Shown one piece after another: positions 42,832-51,858 of a stretch of 64,000 nucleotides of DNA. The stretch is from NCBI GenBank assembly GCA_021325145.1, contig JAJPHR010000096.1:43201-107200 (forward strand), read 5' to 3'. The stretch is from Verrucomicrobiota bacterium (lineage in GTDB: Bacteria; Verrucomicrobiota; Verrucomicrobiia; Limisphaerales; Pedosphaeraceae). A program made the translations under genes and the position numbers. The notes beneath the pieces were generated by a model. The model was not told the origin of the DNA. It searched no databases and saw only the letters and a program-made list of their open reading frames with translations. Within the stretch, counting starts at the first letter, position 1. The number at the start of each line of letters is the position of its first letter.

Positions 42832-43488
42832 TTATTGTTTCAATCCGAGCTTCTTGAGTTTGGGTGAAATCACGACGCGGCAATAGGGATTGCGATCCTT
42901 GTTCAGGCGGTAGTAATCCTGATGATAGTTTTCCGCCGGATAAAAATCGCCCGCCTTGGTGATCTCGGTTACGATGGGTTTGGAGTATTCCTTCGCCGCC
43001 TCCGCTTTGGCTTTCTCCGCAATTTGCTTTTGCGCATCGTTGTTGTAAAAAATGGCGGAACGATATTGGGTGCCGGCATCATTCCCCTGGCGGTTGAGCG
43101 AGGTGGGGTCATGAGCCTCCCAGAAAACGGCGAGGATTTTTTCGAGGCTGGTTTTTTTGGGATCAAACACGACACGCGAAACCTCGGCATGACCGGTGGC
43201 GCCGGTGCATACCTGTTCGTAAGTCGGGTTCTTCACGGTGCCACCCATGTAACCGGAGGTCACCGAAATCACCCCGGGAATTTGCTGGAAGATGGCCTCG
43301 GTGCACCAGAAACAGCCGGCGCCCAGCACGATTGATTCGGCTCCTTCGGGAACTGGCGGTGGGGTGGCGGGCATATGGGCTTCCTTTGGTTGAACGTCCG
43401 TGGGTTTGGAGTCGTCAGCGGCACAGCTCATTCCCAGCAGGGTGAGCATCGCCAAGACCGTGGTCAGGTACTTCATCATAAAAGTCAT
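42832..43488 (-). CDS. msrA: Exported peptide-methionine (S)-S-oxide reductase
   Basis: The N-terminus has a hydrophobic segment ending in LGMSC, so it may be a lipoprotein anchored at Cys22. MsrA motifs follow: GAGCFWCTEAIF with catalytic Cys59, YMGGTVKNPTYEQVCTGATG, and FWEAHDPTSLNRQGNDAGTQ. The end, YHQDYYRLNKDRNPYC, has the resolving-cysteine region. Alternative starts at 43479 and 43476 are equally plausible. It reduces the S isomer of methionine sulfoxide outside the cytoplasm and lies 22 bases before msrB, giving complete stereochemical coverage. Confidence 0.94.
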   Translation of the reverse strand: MTFMMKYLTTVLAMLTLLGMSCAADDSKPTDVQPKEAHMPATPPPVPEGAESIVLGAGCFWCTEAIFQQIPGVISVTSGYMGGTVKNPTYEQVCTGATGHAEVSRVVFDPKKTSLEKILAVFWEAHDPTSLNRQGNDAGTQYRSAIFYNNDAQKQIAEKAKAEAAKEYSKPIVTEITKAGDFYPAENYHQDYYRLNKDRNPYCRVVISPKLKKLGLKQ

Positions 43489-43660
43489 TTGACCGTAAGA
43501 TGCCGCTCGAACGGCCTTATTCCATCTTAATGCAAATGGCCTGCCTTGTCCAAACGGCCGGCCTGGAGGGTTCGAGGAGCCCGCCTTGTGGCGAACGTCT
43601 TGCCGCCCGGAGGCGGGACTCCAAACTCAAGCTGTCACTCGCCCTCGAATGGCTTAGAGC

Positions 43661-43731
43661 CTATCTCGTAGGGCGCGTCACTCCGTGCGCGCCGACGGCG
43701 GGCAGAGGACTGCCCTGCCGGGATAGGTTCT
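43661..43731 (+). repeat. Dispersed palindromic repeat, copy B
   Basis: It shares GTCACTCCGTGCGCGCCGAC and the GGGCAG-AGGA-CTGCCC hairpin (43700-43715) with copy A at 1451. Left CTATCTCG and right CGGGATAG ends are inverted relative to each other. It lies between msrA and the thioredoxin-like gene. Confidence 0.75.
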
Positions 43732-44228
43732 TAGCTTGCCAAGTCCTTCTTTACTTTTGTCGCCAGTTCGTCGGCGGCAGCGCCTTCGAGGCCGGTGGAG
43801 GTCCAGACGATGTTATTTTTCTGCTGGGCGTAATAAATCGTGCGGCTGATACCGTTCACGTCGTATTTTTTGTTCCAATCCTTTTCCACGGCGACGACCA
43901 CGGGGAAGGTGATGCCGTGTTTGGCGGCTTCCGCCTTGATGGCGTCGGAATCCTTCGAATCGATCACTTGGGCGAAGACTCCCAGGCTCGGATTGGCGGC
44001 CTGAAGCGACTGGAGCTTCTGCAAGTCAGCCCAGAACCCCGCGTCCGCCAACTTGCCGAAGGCGATGATCTTGCCGGGCTTTGCGCCGTAAGCACAGACC
44101 TGGCAGTATTCCTTGCCGGTTGAGACGTTGTGGATGGTGTAGGGCGTGAGACTGTCGCCGGGTTTAAGCGCGGCCTGACTGAGGCTGGCGACGGAAACGG
44201 TGAACAAAAGCAATGCGATCTTTTTCAT
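43731..44228 (-). CDS. Exported thioredoxin-like protein with CxxC motif
   Basis: A signal peptide (IALLLFTVSVASLSQAA) is followed by LTPYTIHNVSTGKEYCQVCA, where Cys42 and Cys45 form a CQVC pair; GSLGVFAQVIDSKDSDAIKA-like helices and ITFPVVVAVEKDWNKKYDVN complete a thioredoxin-like fold with a cis-Pro region. In relatives the active site precedes a helix in a peroxiredoxin/TlpA-like arrangement. It is a plausible periplasmic thiol-disulfide protein or electron donor for the neighbouring MsrA and MsrB. The three genes are on the same strand, but a 240-base gap with a repeat separates it from msrA. Confidence 0.75.
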   Translation of the reverse strand: MKKIALLLFTVSVASLSQAALKPGDSLTPYTIHNVSTGKEYCQVCAYGAKPGKIIAFGKLADAGFWADLQKLQSLQAANPSLGVFAQVIDSKDSDAIKAEAAKHGITFPVVVAVEKDWNKKYDVNGISRTIYYAQQKNNIVWTSTGLEGAAADELATKVKKDLAS

Positions 44229-44396
44229 ATTCTTTCGTTAAGCTGGGTTAATTGACCGGCCATATCCTAACATAGGACGACCCTCCCGCAACCAAAGTTT
44301 CGCCAAAAATTAACGGAACAAAACACCGGGTTCAATCCTCTCCTTGAAGAGTCAATCGCTCGGCAGTGGCGCCTTGCCGAGCCGTTGCCAGTCAGA

Positions 44397-44612
44397 ATGG
44401 ACCTTGGCCACATCAGGCAGAAGATTATCGAGCTCCAAAGGGGAACGGGAATGGACTCGGCTGTGCTCATGTTCCTTGCCTTGGCGACGGCCGTCCTCGC
44501 GGCTGTTTTGCTGGTGCTGCTGATCGAATTTCTGTCCCGTCGCAAGCGCCAAAACCCCAAACCTCGTCATGCTCACAAACATCGGGTACATTCGGCCTCG
44601 CGGCATTCGTAG
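44397..44612 (+). CDS. Possible small single-pass membrane protein
   Basis: ATG 44397 would give 71 residues: a short charged helix (MDLGHIRQKIIELQRG), one strong membrane helix (SAVLMFLALATAVLAAVLLV LLIEF), and a basic tail (LSRRKRQNPKPRHAHKHRV). This is a plausible single-pass protein but has no recognised family, ribosome binding site or neighbours. An internal ATG at 44451 just before the helix is an alternative start. It could equally be chance. Confidence 0.35.
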   Translation: MDLGHIRQKIIELQRGTGMDSAVLMFLALATAVLAAVLLVLLIEFLSRRKRQNPKPRHAHKHRVHSASRHS

Positions 44613-44954
44613 CCGTGTTGGGGCGACCGGGCACGGGTCTGCGGCCGGAACCGATCATGGCGCTTAGCGTAAAGGAAGTTGCTGGGCCAATGCCGCTGGC
44701 CGCAAGGCGTCGTTGATGTCTTGCGGAACTAAAGTTCTGCTTCCAATAGGTACTTCGTCCTCCGCTCTGTCTGTCAACCACAGGGTAATTCGCCAGCGCT
44801 CCTCAATGGAAACCTTTGGGTCACAGTATCTGTACGCCATTCTGGTTTATCCAGAATGTGCTTTCGATGGTCAGTAGTTCGACATACTTCGTTTTGGGGC
44901 TGGTTTAAAATTTCAGATTTAAGATTTGAAAACGGAATGCAGGCCGGAATTGGA

Positions 44955-44989
44955 CCGAGGACGACGACGAGGACGAGCACGAGTACGAG
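44955..44989 (+). repeat. GAC/GAG microsatellite-like repeat
   Basis: CCGAGGACGACGACGAGGAC and following triplets. The same sequence, including the flank GGACCGAGGACGA, occurs on the opposite strand at 63640-63669. Confidence 0.55.
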
Positions 44990-45158
44990 ATGCGGGGACG
45001 TGCGTGGGAGTGCGGGCGCACTTCAAGACCTGGCGGAGGGCGGCAGGAGCTTGGCTCCAGCAGCTCCTGACGCCGCGCTTGCTTCAAGCTGCCGCCCCGG
45101 TCAAACTACGCTGGACTGGCTTTGAAGACGCTTCTCTGGCATTCAAAGCCCTGAACCT

Positions 45159-48100
45159 TTGACCACGTTACAGAACTTTCTGACGCGCGCGCGGGTCTGG
45201 CTGATGGCCGGACTGGTGCTGGCGGGGTTTGCAGGCGAGGGTTTGGCGGCGGGGGCGAAATATACCATCGACACTTGGGGAACGGACAAGGGACTGCCGG
45301 AGGGCGCAGTGATTTCGATGATCCAATCGCGGGACGGGTATTTGTGGCTGGGAACGTTGAAGGGATTGGCGCGTTTCGATGGGATTCATTTCACGGTGTT
45401 CAATGAACGGAACACGCCGGAGTTGGGCGCCGGCGAGATTGTACACCTGTTCGAAGACAGCGAGGGCAACCTGTGGGTCGGCACGCAGGCGGCGGGCGTC
45501 GTACTGGTGAAGGGTGGCCGGGTGATCAGTCTGGCCGACCGGGTTTGGCGCAGCTCGGACCAGCGGCTTGTCGCCGCTGGTGAAGATTCCAGCGGCACGG
45601 TGTGGCTGGCCAATGGGGAAGGCCAACTGTGTCGTTACAGCAACGGCCGGGGAATATTTGCTCTCGGTTTTGGCCCGCTTCGGGCGATGGCCATCGAAAA
45701 GTCCGGACCTGTTTGGTTAAGCCTCGATGGGGGACTTGTTGGCCTTGACACCCAGGGTGAAGTCATGACGAACAATATAAGCCCGGGCACGTTGGATTTT
45801 GTTCTCGCCAGTCGGCGAGGTGGACACTGGCGGTTTGCTGATGGCCGAATCGAGAAGTGGATTGGCAATCAACGAACTGGGGACTCGATTTCATATCCGT
45901 GGGGCAAAGGTGTGCGGATCTCTTCAGCTTGCGAAGATCATGACGGAAATTTGATTGTGGGAACGCTCGGAGCGGGGCTGTTTTGGTTCGATGCGCAGGG
46001 AGCAAATACCTGCATCTCCACCAATGACCGGTTGTCCAACAACTCCATACTTTCCCTGCTCATGGACCGCGAAGGCAGCCTTTGGGTAGGCACGGATGGG
46101 GGCGGGCTTAATCGAGTAAAACGGCAGGTATTCGACGTGTTGGAAGAATCCCGCGGTTCCACCGTTCAGTCCGTCTCCGAAGATGGCAAGGGCGGTTTGT
46201 GGGTCGGCTTCAATGTTTCGGGGGAGGATACCAATGCCACCGGGGCGGGCTTTTGGAAGGAGGGGGTGTTTCAACGTTTCAGCCTCGTCCATAACGCATC
46301 GGTCTTGTCGGTTTTGGCGGACCGCCAGGACCGTGTTTGGGCGGGCGCGGCCGGTGGGCTCTTCACCTTTCAGGACACGGGCTTCCAACTGTTGCTGGCG
46401 GACGGGAAGCTGTTGGATCGAACCGTCACCGCGATTTACGCGGGGCAGAGCAACCGGCTTTGGTTGGGCACCCGGACCGGCCTGGGATTGCTACGGTGGG
46501 ATGAGCAACTCTGGTGGGAGTTCACGAGCAAAGACGGGCTTTCCACCAACGATGTGCGTGCGCTGGCGGAGGACCGGGCCGGGAACCTGTGGGTCGGCAC
46601 ACGCGGCGGCGGGTTGAACCGCTTGCGCGACGGCAAGTTCACCGCGTTCCATAAGCAGGATGGTTTGCCCAGCGAGAACATTTCCTCGCTTTACGTGGAT
46701 GACCAGGATGTATTGTGGGTGGGAACCGCCGGTTGCGGCCTCGCACGGCTGGAAGGAAACACATGGACCAAATACACGACCGATGACGGGCTCACCAGCG
46801 ATAGCATCGGTTATCTGGTTGAGGACAAGGAAGGCTTTCTTTGGATTGGGTCGAACACCGGTTTGATGCGGGTACGGAAGCAGGCGCTGAACGATTTTGC
46901 CGCTGGAAGGACGAATTCTGTTTCCTGCCGCGTTTACGGAAAGGGCGACGGCCTGCCGGACAACGAATGCACGGCAGGTTCCCAGCCCGGCGCGTGTCGC
47001 ACGCACGACGGCAAGCTGTGGTTTCCCACCATCAAGGGCCTCGCGTCGGTCGATCCGGCCCAGTTGCACCTGAACACCAATCCGCCGCCGGTGCTGATTG
47101 AGTCCGTTTCAATCAGCGGGCAAAATCAAGGCACCAACAGCCTCCGCGCAGCGCTGCCTTCGGTCATCACCGTTCCACCGGGCCGGGAACAACTCGAGTT
47201 TCAATATACCAGTCTCAACCTCGGGGCTCCGGACCGCTCCCGTTTTCGTTATCGCCTCGAAGGTTATGAAAAGGCTTGGGTCCTGGCCGGTGATCGCCGC
47301 ACCGCGCCCTACAGCAAGGTGCCGGCCGGCGATTACCGCTTCCATGTGATCGCCTGCAACGAGGACGGCGTGTGGAACGAGCAGGGCGCTTCCCTGGCCG
47401 TGACCGTGCTGCCGCCGTTTTGGCGCAAGTGGTGGTTCGTGACCTCCGTTACACTCGGTTTATTGTGCACAATCGTGGGCAGCGTGCATTACGTTTCCAC
47501 CCAGCGCCTGCAACGCCAATTGGAAGGCATGCGCCAGCAGCAGGCGCTCGAAAAGGAACGGGCGCGCATCGCCCGCGACATCCACGATCAAGTCGGCGCG
47601 AGCCTCACGCAGGTTTCGCTGCTCGGTGAGATGGTTGAAAGCGACAAGGACGATCCGGAGGAAATCGAGGCCCATGCCAAACAGATTACACAGACGGCCC
47701 GCGAAACTTCGCGCGCGCTGGACGAGATCGTTTGGACGGTCAATCCTTCGAACGACACGCTGGATGGTCTGATCAATTACGTTTGCAAATACGCCCAGGA
47801 GTATCTGGCCGTGGCGGGGCTGCGTTACCGCCTGGATGCGCCGCCACAACTGCCGGCCACGCCGATCTCGCCCGAGGTCCGCCACAATGTTTTTCTCGCC
47901 GCCAAGGAATCAATTACCAATATAGTCAAACACGCGCGCGCCTCTTCCGCCTGGATCCGGCTGCGGCTGGATCCGGGAGTCTTTACGCTGGAAATCCAGG
48001 ACGATGGCCGCGGTCCCGGAGGCGTGGATAGCAAAGCGGCCCAGTCCCGGAACGGCATGCGCAACATGCGCAAGCGCCTGGAGGATATTGGGGGCACTTT

Positions 48101-48170
48101 CACCATTGGCCCGGCGCCTGAACGCGGCACGCTGGTGCGCCTTACCGTGCCGGTCGGCAACCGCGAGTAA
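45159..48170 (+). CDS. Large sensor histidine kinase with two propellers and Y_Y_Y domain (pair 1)
   Basis: The 1003-residue protein begins at TTG 45159 (an internal ATG at 45204 is possible) with a signal segment (LMAGLVLAGFAGEGLAAG). The periplasmic part has many two-component-propeller blades with G.LW.GT.GGG..R (DGYLWLGTLKGLARFDG, GNLWVGTRGGGLNRLRDG, GFLWIGSNTGLMRVR), then a Y_Y_Y domain (FQYTSLNLGAPDRSRFRYRL). A membrane helix (WWFVTSVTLGLLCTIVGSV) leads to a HisKA_3 domain with His809 in RDIHDQVGASLTQ and an ATPase domain (NIVKHARASSAWIRL, GRGPGG). This is the SusR/hybrid sensor design, probably responding to a polysaccharide or envelope ligand. Its partner regulator follows 101 bases downstream. 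Confidence 0.9.
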   Translation: MTTLQNFLTRARVWLMAGLVLAGFAGEGLAAGAKYTIDTWGTDKGLPEGAVISMIQSRDGYLWLGTLKGLARFDGIHFTVFNERNTPELGAGEIVHLFEDSEGNLWVGTQAAGVVLVKGGRVISLADRVWRSSDQRLVAAGEDSSGTVWLANGEGQLCRYSNGRGIFALGFGPLRAMAIEKSGPVWLSLDGGLVGLDTQGEVMTNNISPGTLDFVLASRRGGHWRFADGRIEKWIGNQRTGDSISYPWGKGVRISSACEDHDGNLIVGTLGAGLFWFDAQGANTCISTNDRLSNNSILSLLMDREGSLWVGTDGGGLNRVKRQVFDVLEESRGSTVQSVSEDGKGGLWVGFNVSGEDTNATGAGFWKEGVFQRFSLVHNASVLSVLADRQDRVWAGAAGGLFTFQDTGFQLLLADGKLLDRTVTAIYAGQSNRLWLGTRTGLGLLRWDEQLWWEFTSKDGLSTNDVRALAEDRAGNLWVGTRGGGLNRLRDGKFTAFHKQDGLPSENISSLYVDDQDVLWVGTAGCGLARLEGNTWTKYTTDDGLTSDSIGYLVEDKEGFLWIGSNTGLMRVRKQALNDFAAGRTNSVSCRVYGKGDGLPDNECTAGSQPGACRTHDGKLWFPTIKGLASVDPAQLHLNTNPPPVLIESVSISGQNQGTNSLRAALPSVITVPPGREQLEFQYTSLNLGAPDRSRFRYRLEGYEKAWVLAGDRRTAPYSKVPAGDYRFHVIACNEDGVWNEQGASLAVTVLPPFWRKWWFVTSVTLGLLCTIVGSVHYVSTQRLQRQLEGMRQQQALEKERARIARDIHDQVGASLTQVSLLGEMVESDKDDPEEIEAHAKQITQTARETSRALDEIVWTVNPSNDTLDGLINYVCKYAQEYLAVAGLRYRLDAPPQLPATPISPEVRHNVFLAAKESITNIVKHARASSAWIRLRLDPGVFTLEIQDDGRGPGGVDSKAAQSRNGMRNMRKRLEDIGGTFTIGPAPERGTLVRLTVPVGNRE

Positions 48171-48271
48171 TGACCGCCTTCACTCAGAAGCCACGGGAGG
48201 CAAGCCAGTGACCATTTCAAAAGCATTTGTCATTGGACATTCTCCTTGCTGCCGGGCTAAGGTAAGCACGC

Positions 48272-48898
48272 GTGGCCACTTCTGTTTCCATCGTTGAGGA
48301 CAATGACCAGTTGCGCGGGACTCTGGCTCGCATGATCAGCAAAGCCGAGGGTTTCCGTTGCATCAGCAATTATCCCAACGCCGAGGTTGCGCTCGAAGCG
48401 CTGCCCAAGGACCGCCCCGACGTGGTGCTGATGGACATCAATCTTCCCGGCATGAACGGCGTCGAGTGCGTCCGGCGGTTGAAGCAAGCAGCGCCCAAGA
48501 CGTTGGTGGTGATGCTCACCGCGTACGAGGACACGGAGAATATTTTCAATGCGCTGGCCGCCGGCGCGTCCGGTTACCTGCTTAAGCGCGCGCCGCGCAG
48601 CGAATTGCTGGATGCCATCAAGGAAGTTTGCCGCGGCGGTTCGCCCATGACGACGCACATCGCGCGCAAGGTCGTGCAGTCGTTTCAAAAAGCCGGCAAC
48701 TCCGAGCAACCCGCCGAAAATCTGACGAACCGCGAGCAGGAAGTGCTGGATTTTCTCAGCCAGGGATTTCTGTACAAAGAAATTGCCGAAAAGCTGGGCA
48801 TCAGCTACGAGACCGTCCACACTTACGTCCGCCGCATTTACGAAAAGCTGCAAGTCCGCACGCGGACGGAAGCGGTCGCGAAATTTTTGCGGCGGTAG
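48272..48898 (+). CDS. NarL/LuxR-family response regulator (pair 1)
   Basis: From GTG 48272 the protein has 208 residues. The receiver has Asp10/Asp12, phospho-acceptor Asp55 in VVLMDINLPG and Lys105 in GYLLKRAP. The C-terminal LuxR helix-turn-helix reads LTNREQEVLDFLSQGFLYKE then KLGISYETVHTYVRRIYEKL. It follows the kinase of pair 1 and should be its phosphorylation partner. It is a paralogue of the regulator at 57879; both share the linker motif ARKVVQSF. The target genes are unknown; the adjacent exported protein and prepilin genes are candidates by position. Confidence 0.92.
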   Translation: MATSVSIVEDNDQLRGTLARMISKAEGFRCISNYPNAEVALEALPKDRPDVVLMDINLPGMNGVECVRRLKQAAPKTLVVMLTAYEDTENIFNALAAGASGYLLKRAPRSELLDAIKEVCRGGSPMTTHIARKVVQSFQKAGNSEQPAENLTNREQEVLDFLSQGFLYKEIAEKLGISYETVHTYVRRIYEKLQVRTRTEAVAKFLRR

Positions 48899-48970
48899 GA
48901 TGGCGGGAAAGCCGGGCACGAACGTTCCGCCGCTGAACGCGGGCGAGGACGTCGCAGCGCGATATCCCAA

Positions 48971-49984
48971 TTAAAAACTCTTCAATCGAAAGTATCGTTG
49001 CGCGCCGCCCACACTGTTCGTGTAGGGGCTGACGACGTTGGTCAACGTCACCCAATTGGTGGTGCCCAGGTTGGTCGAGGTCTGCAATTGCCACAAATCC
49101 GGGAAGGTCACGACCGCATTGGTGCCGGACACGGCGAGGTTGAGCGTGGCGGCAACGGATGGGTTGTAGTAGAACCGCAGGTCGTCGTAATAGGCGGTCA
49201 TCACTCCGTTCTCAGCGATCAGTTGGATGCAGTTGAATCCGGGCGCGGAGGTCGTGGAATTAGTGAGCGTGGGGTTGCTCATGTCATCGATGTAAAACGA
49301 GACATTGACGGTGCCATTATTCGCCATCGGCGAAACCCTGATCCGTCCGTGATGCCAGCCGACGCTGCGCGGGGTCACTGTATCGAACCAGCCTGCGCCA
49401 TCGTAGGAACCGTCAGTTACACCTTCGACCTGGGCCTGGTAGAAATTGGTGTCGGCTCCCTGCGAGAGATCGCCCGCGCCGAGGGAGATGCCTTGCTGTT
49501 GGAAGCCGGGATTTTCCGGGTCGTTATAGTCCGCGTTAGTCGGGACATTGGAGAAGTAGGCGAGCGAAATGTAACTCTGAAGCCGATCCGCGTTGGTAGG
49601 ACCAATCGGATCGAAGAACCAATAATCCAACAAAATGTTTCCCGAATAGACATTCGAGTTGTTCAATCGGAACGCAAGGTTGAAGAAATCCTGGTCTAGC
49701 TCGGGTTGGGATAGTTCGGTGCCCGAAAGGCCGCGGACCATGTTGGTTCCGCTGTGGGGCGTCACGCCCAATTCCGCGCCGGTCACGCGAAGGTTCGGCA
49801 CGTTTGGCCCCCACCATGGGTTGGCCCCTCCGCTCGGACCGCTGTTTGCACCGCCGCCATTCGCATCCAGCGACGTTCGACCGTAGGTTTCGAACGATTC
49901 AAACAAAAGCGGCGCTGCCGTCAAACCGGCGATTGGAAGCAACCACAATACGACCATTCCAAGAACAACGAATCTGGCTTTCAT
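48971..49984 (-). CDS. Exported protein with lectin-like fold and C-terminal domain
   Basis: The 337-residue protein has a signal peptide (VVLGMVVLWLLPIAGLTAAP) followed by LLFESFETYG, a common opening of concanavalin-like exported proteins. The central domain is beta-rich (GNILLDYWFFDPIGPTNADR, VGWHHGRIRVSPMANNGTVN, SFYIDDMSNP). The end is the short C-terminal domain (WQLQTSTNLGTTNWVTLTNV and QRYFRLKSF). The plan fits a secreted glycan-binding protein; no catalytic motif was recognised. It is convergent with the pair 1 regulator and on the same strand as the two prepilin-like genes that lie upstream of it. Confidence 0.75.
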   Translation of the reverse strand: MKARFVVLGMVVLWLLPIAGLTAAPLLFESFETYGRTSLDANGGGANSGPSGGANPWWGPNVPNLRVTGAELGVTPHSGTNMVRGLSGTELSQPELDQDFFNLAFRLNNSNVYSGNILLDYWFFDPIGPTNADRLQSYISLAYFSNVPTNADYNDPENPGFQQQGISLGAGDLSQGADTNFYQAQVEGVTDGSYDGAGWFDTVTPRSVGWHHGRIRVSPMANNGTVNVSFYIDDMSNPTLTNSTTSAPGFNCIQLIAENGVMTAYYDDLRFYYNPSVAATLNLAVSGTNAVVTFPDLWQLQTSTNLGTTNWVTLTNVVSPYTNSVGGAQRYFRLKSF

Positions 49985-50069
49985 TCAGCATCCTACTTTT
50001 GTTGAATATTCAAGTGTCTGAGGGAAAAAGGCTAAGCGGAGGCCCAAGGCGCTGTCAATTCATAACTTA

Positions 50070-50951
50070 TTACGGGTCCATCCTCTGTCGGATGCCCGCT
50101 TGCACGCGCTGGTAATCCGGTTCTTCGCCGGGGGCCACGGGTTGCGGCAACGAACCCGTATAAACCTTGGGCACGCGCCATTTCCAATGCTCCGCATGAC
50201 CATCCGCAAACGCAAAGTTGCAACCCTGGTTGTGGCGGTTGGCGGGAATGTCCCACCAGGTGTTCGCATCACCCCAAAAGGCCTGCGTGGGGATGCCAAA
50301 CTCCGCGTCGATGATCTCATCCTCGTGCACGTCCATGAAAGTGATGCATCCGCTCAGGTTCGGATTCTTGATCTCCGTGTACTTCTTGAAGCAGGGGATG
50401 AAACTGTACACGGCTGGGTCATATTCCGGGTAACCGTTGATTGACTGGCTCAAATTGTAACTTCGGGTGCGCGCCTGGGATAGCTTCTGCCCGTCGGGCG
50501 TCTCGATGGTGGATTTATCAGCGGGGCAGTGATAAATGCTCACTGAGCGATTGTACGGAAAGAGCAGGCCGTTTTCGATGTTGGTGGTGGTCGCATCCGT
50601 GCGGGTGTTGCCGGGGCACCAGGAGGCGCCGCTGTCCAGCGGGCTCGAAGAGCCGATGGCGTAAACCGAGTTATTGGGCGGCAGGATGTCGTTGTTGTCC
50701 ATGGCGTAAAGGTGCCAGCAGGCGTCCAACTGTTTGAGATTGTTCAGGCACGTGACACTCCACGCTTGCGCCTTTGCGCGTGCCAGCGCGGGGAGCAGCA
50801 GGGAGGCGAGGATGGCGATGATGGCGATTACGACCAGGAGTTCGATCAACGTGAACGCGGCCAGGAATTTGGCAGTTTCCGCGCGCCATCGAACACTGGC
50901 AGGCAGACCGTCTGGTTCAAGATGGCTCTTTGAAGCGGGACGCAATCTCAT
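50070..50951 (-). CDS. Prepilin-type exported protein with H-X9-DG-like C-terminus (copy 1)
   Basis: ATG 50951 lies 13 bases after the previous gene. After a basic leader of about 30 residues the prepilin motif is AAFTLIELLVVIAIIAILAS, ready for prepilin peptidase. The mature domain shares a plan with its tandem paralogue: NNLKQLDACWHLYAMDNND, SWCPGNTR, IYHCPADKST, RHNQGCNFAFADGHAEHWKW. The last element is a variant of the H-X9-DG domain frequent in Planctomycetes and Verrucomicrobia. Such proteins occur in many copies per genome and are thought to be pseudopilin-like secreted or surface proteins. About 40% identity with copy 2 by eye suggests tandem duplication. Confidence 0.82.
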   Translation of the reverse strand: MRLRPASKSHLEPDGLPASVRWRAETAKFLAAFTLIELLVVIAIIAILASLLLPALARAKAQAWSVTCLNNLKQLDACWHLYAMDNNDILPPNNSVYAIGSSSPLDSGASWCPGNTRTDATTTNIENGLLFPYNRSVSIYHCPADKSTIETPDGQKLSQARTRSYNLSQSINGYPEYDPAVYSFIPCFKKYTEIKNPNLSGCITFMDVHEDEIIDAEFGIPTQAFWGDANTWWDIPANRHNQGCNFAFADGHAEHWKWRVPKVYTGSLPQPVAPGEEPDYQRVQAGIRQRMDP

Positions 50952-50964
50952 GGCGCGAAATTCA

Positions 50965-51858
50965 CTACCACTGCCAAACGTAATCACCGGGGAGCCACAC
51001 CTTCATCGCGCTTTGGACCCGCAAATAATCCGGCATTTCGGCGGGGGACGGTGGCTGGCCAAGAAAGGAGAAAATTTTGGGTACTTGCCAGCGCCAGCGC
51101 TCGACATGGCTGTCGGCAAACGAAAGATTGGCCGCCTGGTTATGGCGGTCGGACGGCATGTCGAACCACATGGCGGGGTACCATTGCATGCCGGCCGGGT
51201 TGCCAAATTGTGCATCCAGCATGGTATCCGGATGTTCATCGATGAACACGAACGCCTGGGCGGGAGCGGGTTGCATAATCGCGGAAAGCTTTTGCCAGGA
51301 CGGAATGTCGCTTATGCCGGGTTGATTGACGACAGTGATGAGATAATCGGCGTAACCGTTCACGGACTGGCTCATGTTGTAGCTGCGATTTCTCAATTGC
51401 GGTGTCGGCTGGCCGTTCACGGTGACGGTCGATCGATCCGACGGGCAATGATAGATGCCCACGGAAGTGTTGTACTGAAAGAGGCAGCCCGACTCGAGAT
51501 CGATGAGGTTTGTATCCACATTCGCATGGTCCGGGCACCAGGAAATACCGACGGATGCGGTGCCGCCGCCGATCAGCGAGATCGAGTTGTTTGGGGCGAG
51601 CCGGTCCGCATTATCCAGCGAATACAGGTGCCAGCAGGCATTGAGTTGCTTGAGATTGCTCATGCAATTCACGGTTTGCGCCTTGGCTTTGGCTCGCGCC
51701 AGCACAGGTAGGAGCAGGGAAGCGAGGATGGCGATAATGGCGATGACGACAAGCAGTTCGATCAGGGTGAAGGCGCTGGAAACCGGGCGGGCTGACCGGT
51801 CATGCCAAAGATCCGTCGCAGGCTCAACGCCTGCGATGGCGCGCAACTTGATTTTCAT
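50965..51858 (-). CDS. Prepilin-type exported protein with H-X9-DG-like C-terminus (copy 2)
   Basis: The 297-residue protein has a leader of about 28 residues, then the prepilin helix SAFTLIELLVVIAIIAILAS. The rest parallels copy 1: SNLKQLNACWHLYSLDNADR, SWCPDHANVDT, IYHCPSDRSTV, SYNMSQSVNGYADY and RHNQAANLSFADSHVERWRW. It probably requires the prepilin peptidase used by the secretion operon; no gspO gene is in the window. The two genes form an operon with copy 2 first. Function is unknown; these proteins are typical lineage-expanded exported proteins. Confidence 0.82.
   Translation of the reverse strand: MKIKLRAIAGVEPATDLWHDRSARPVSSAFTLIELLVVIAIIAILASLLLPVLARAKAKAQTVNCMSNLKQLNACWHLYSLDNADRLAPNNSISLIGGGTASVGISWCPDHANVDTNLIDLESGCLFQYNTSVGIYHCPSDRSTVTVNGQPTPQLRNRSYNMSQSVNGYADYLITVVNQPGISDIPSWQKLSAIMQPAPAQAFVFIDEHPDTMLDAQFGNPAGMQWYPAMWFDMPSDRHNQAANLSFADSHVERWRWQVPKIFSFLGQPPSPAEMPDYLRVQSAMKVWLPGDYVWQW

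Larger units (their letters stand above)
44229..45158. other. Mostly gene-free region
   Basis: Apart from a doubtful small membrane protein at 44397-44612, there is no gene-like frame. The part after 44890 shows low-complexity GAC/GAG repeats (44955-44989) and remains without a domain. A ribosome site or promoter for the large sensor gene starting at 45159 was not found. Confidence 0.45.

Noticed and set aside
44267..44560. 97-residue minus-strand frame in the gene-free region after the thioredoxin-like gene
   Set aside because: Ser/Arg-rich with no domain; antisense to the possible small membrane protein.
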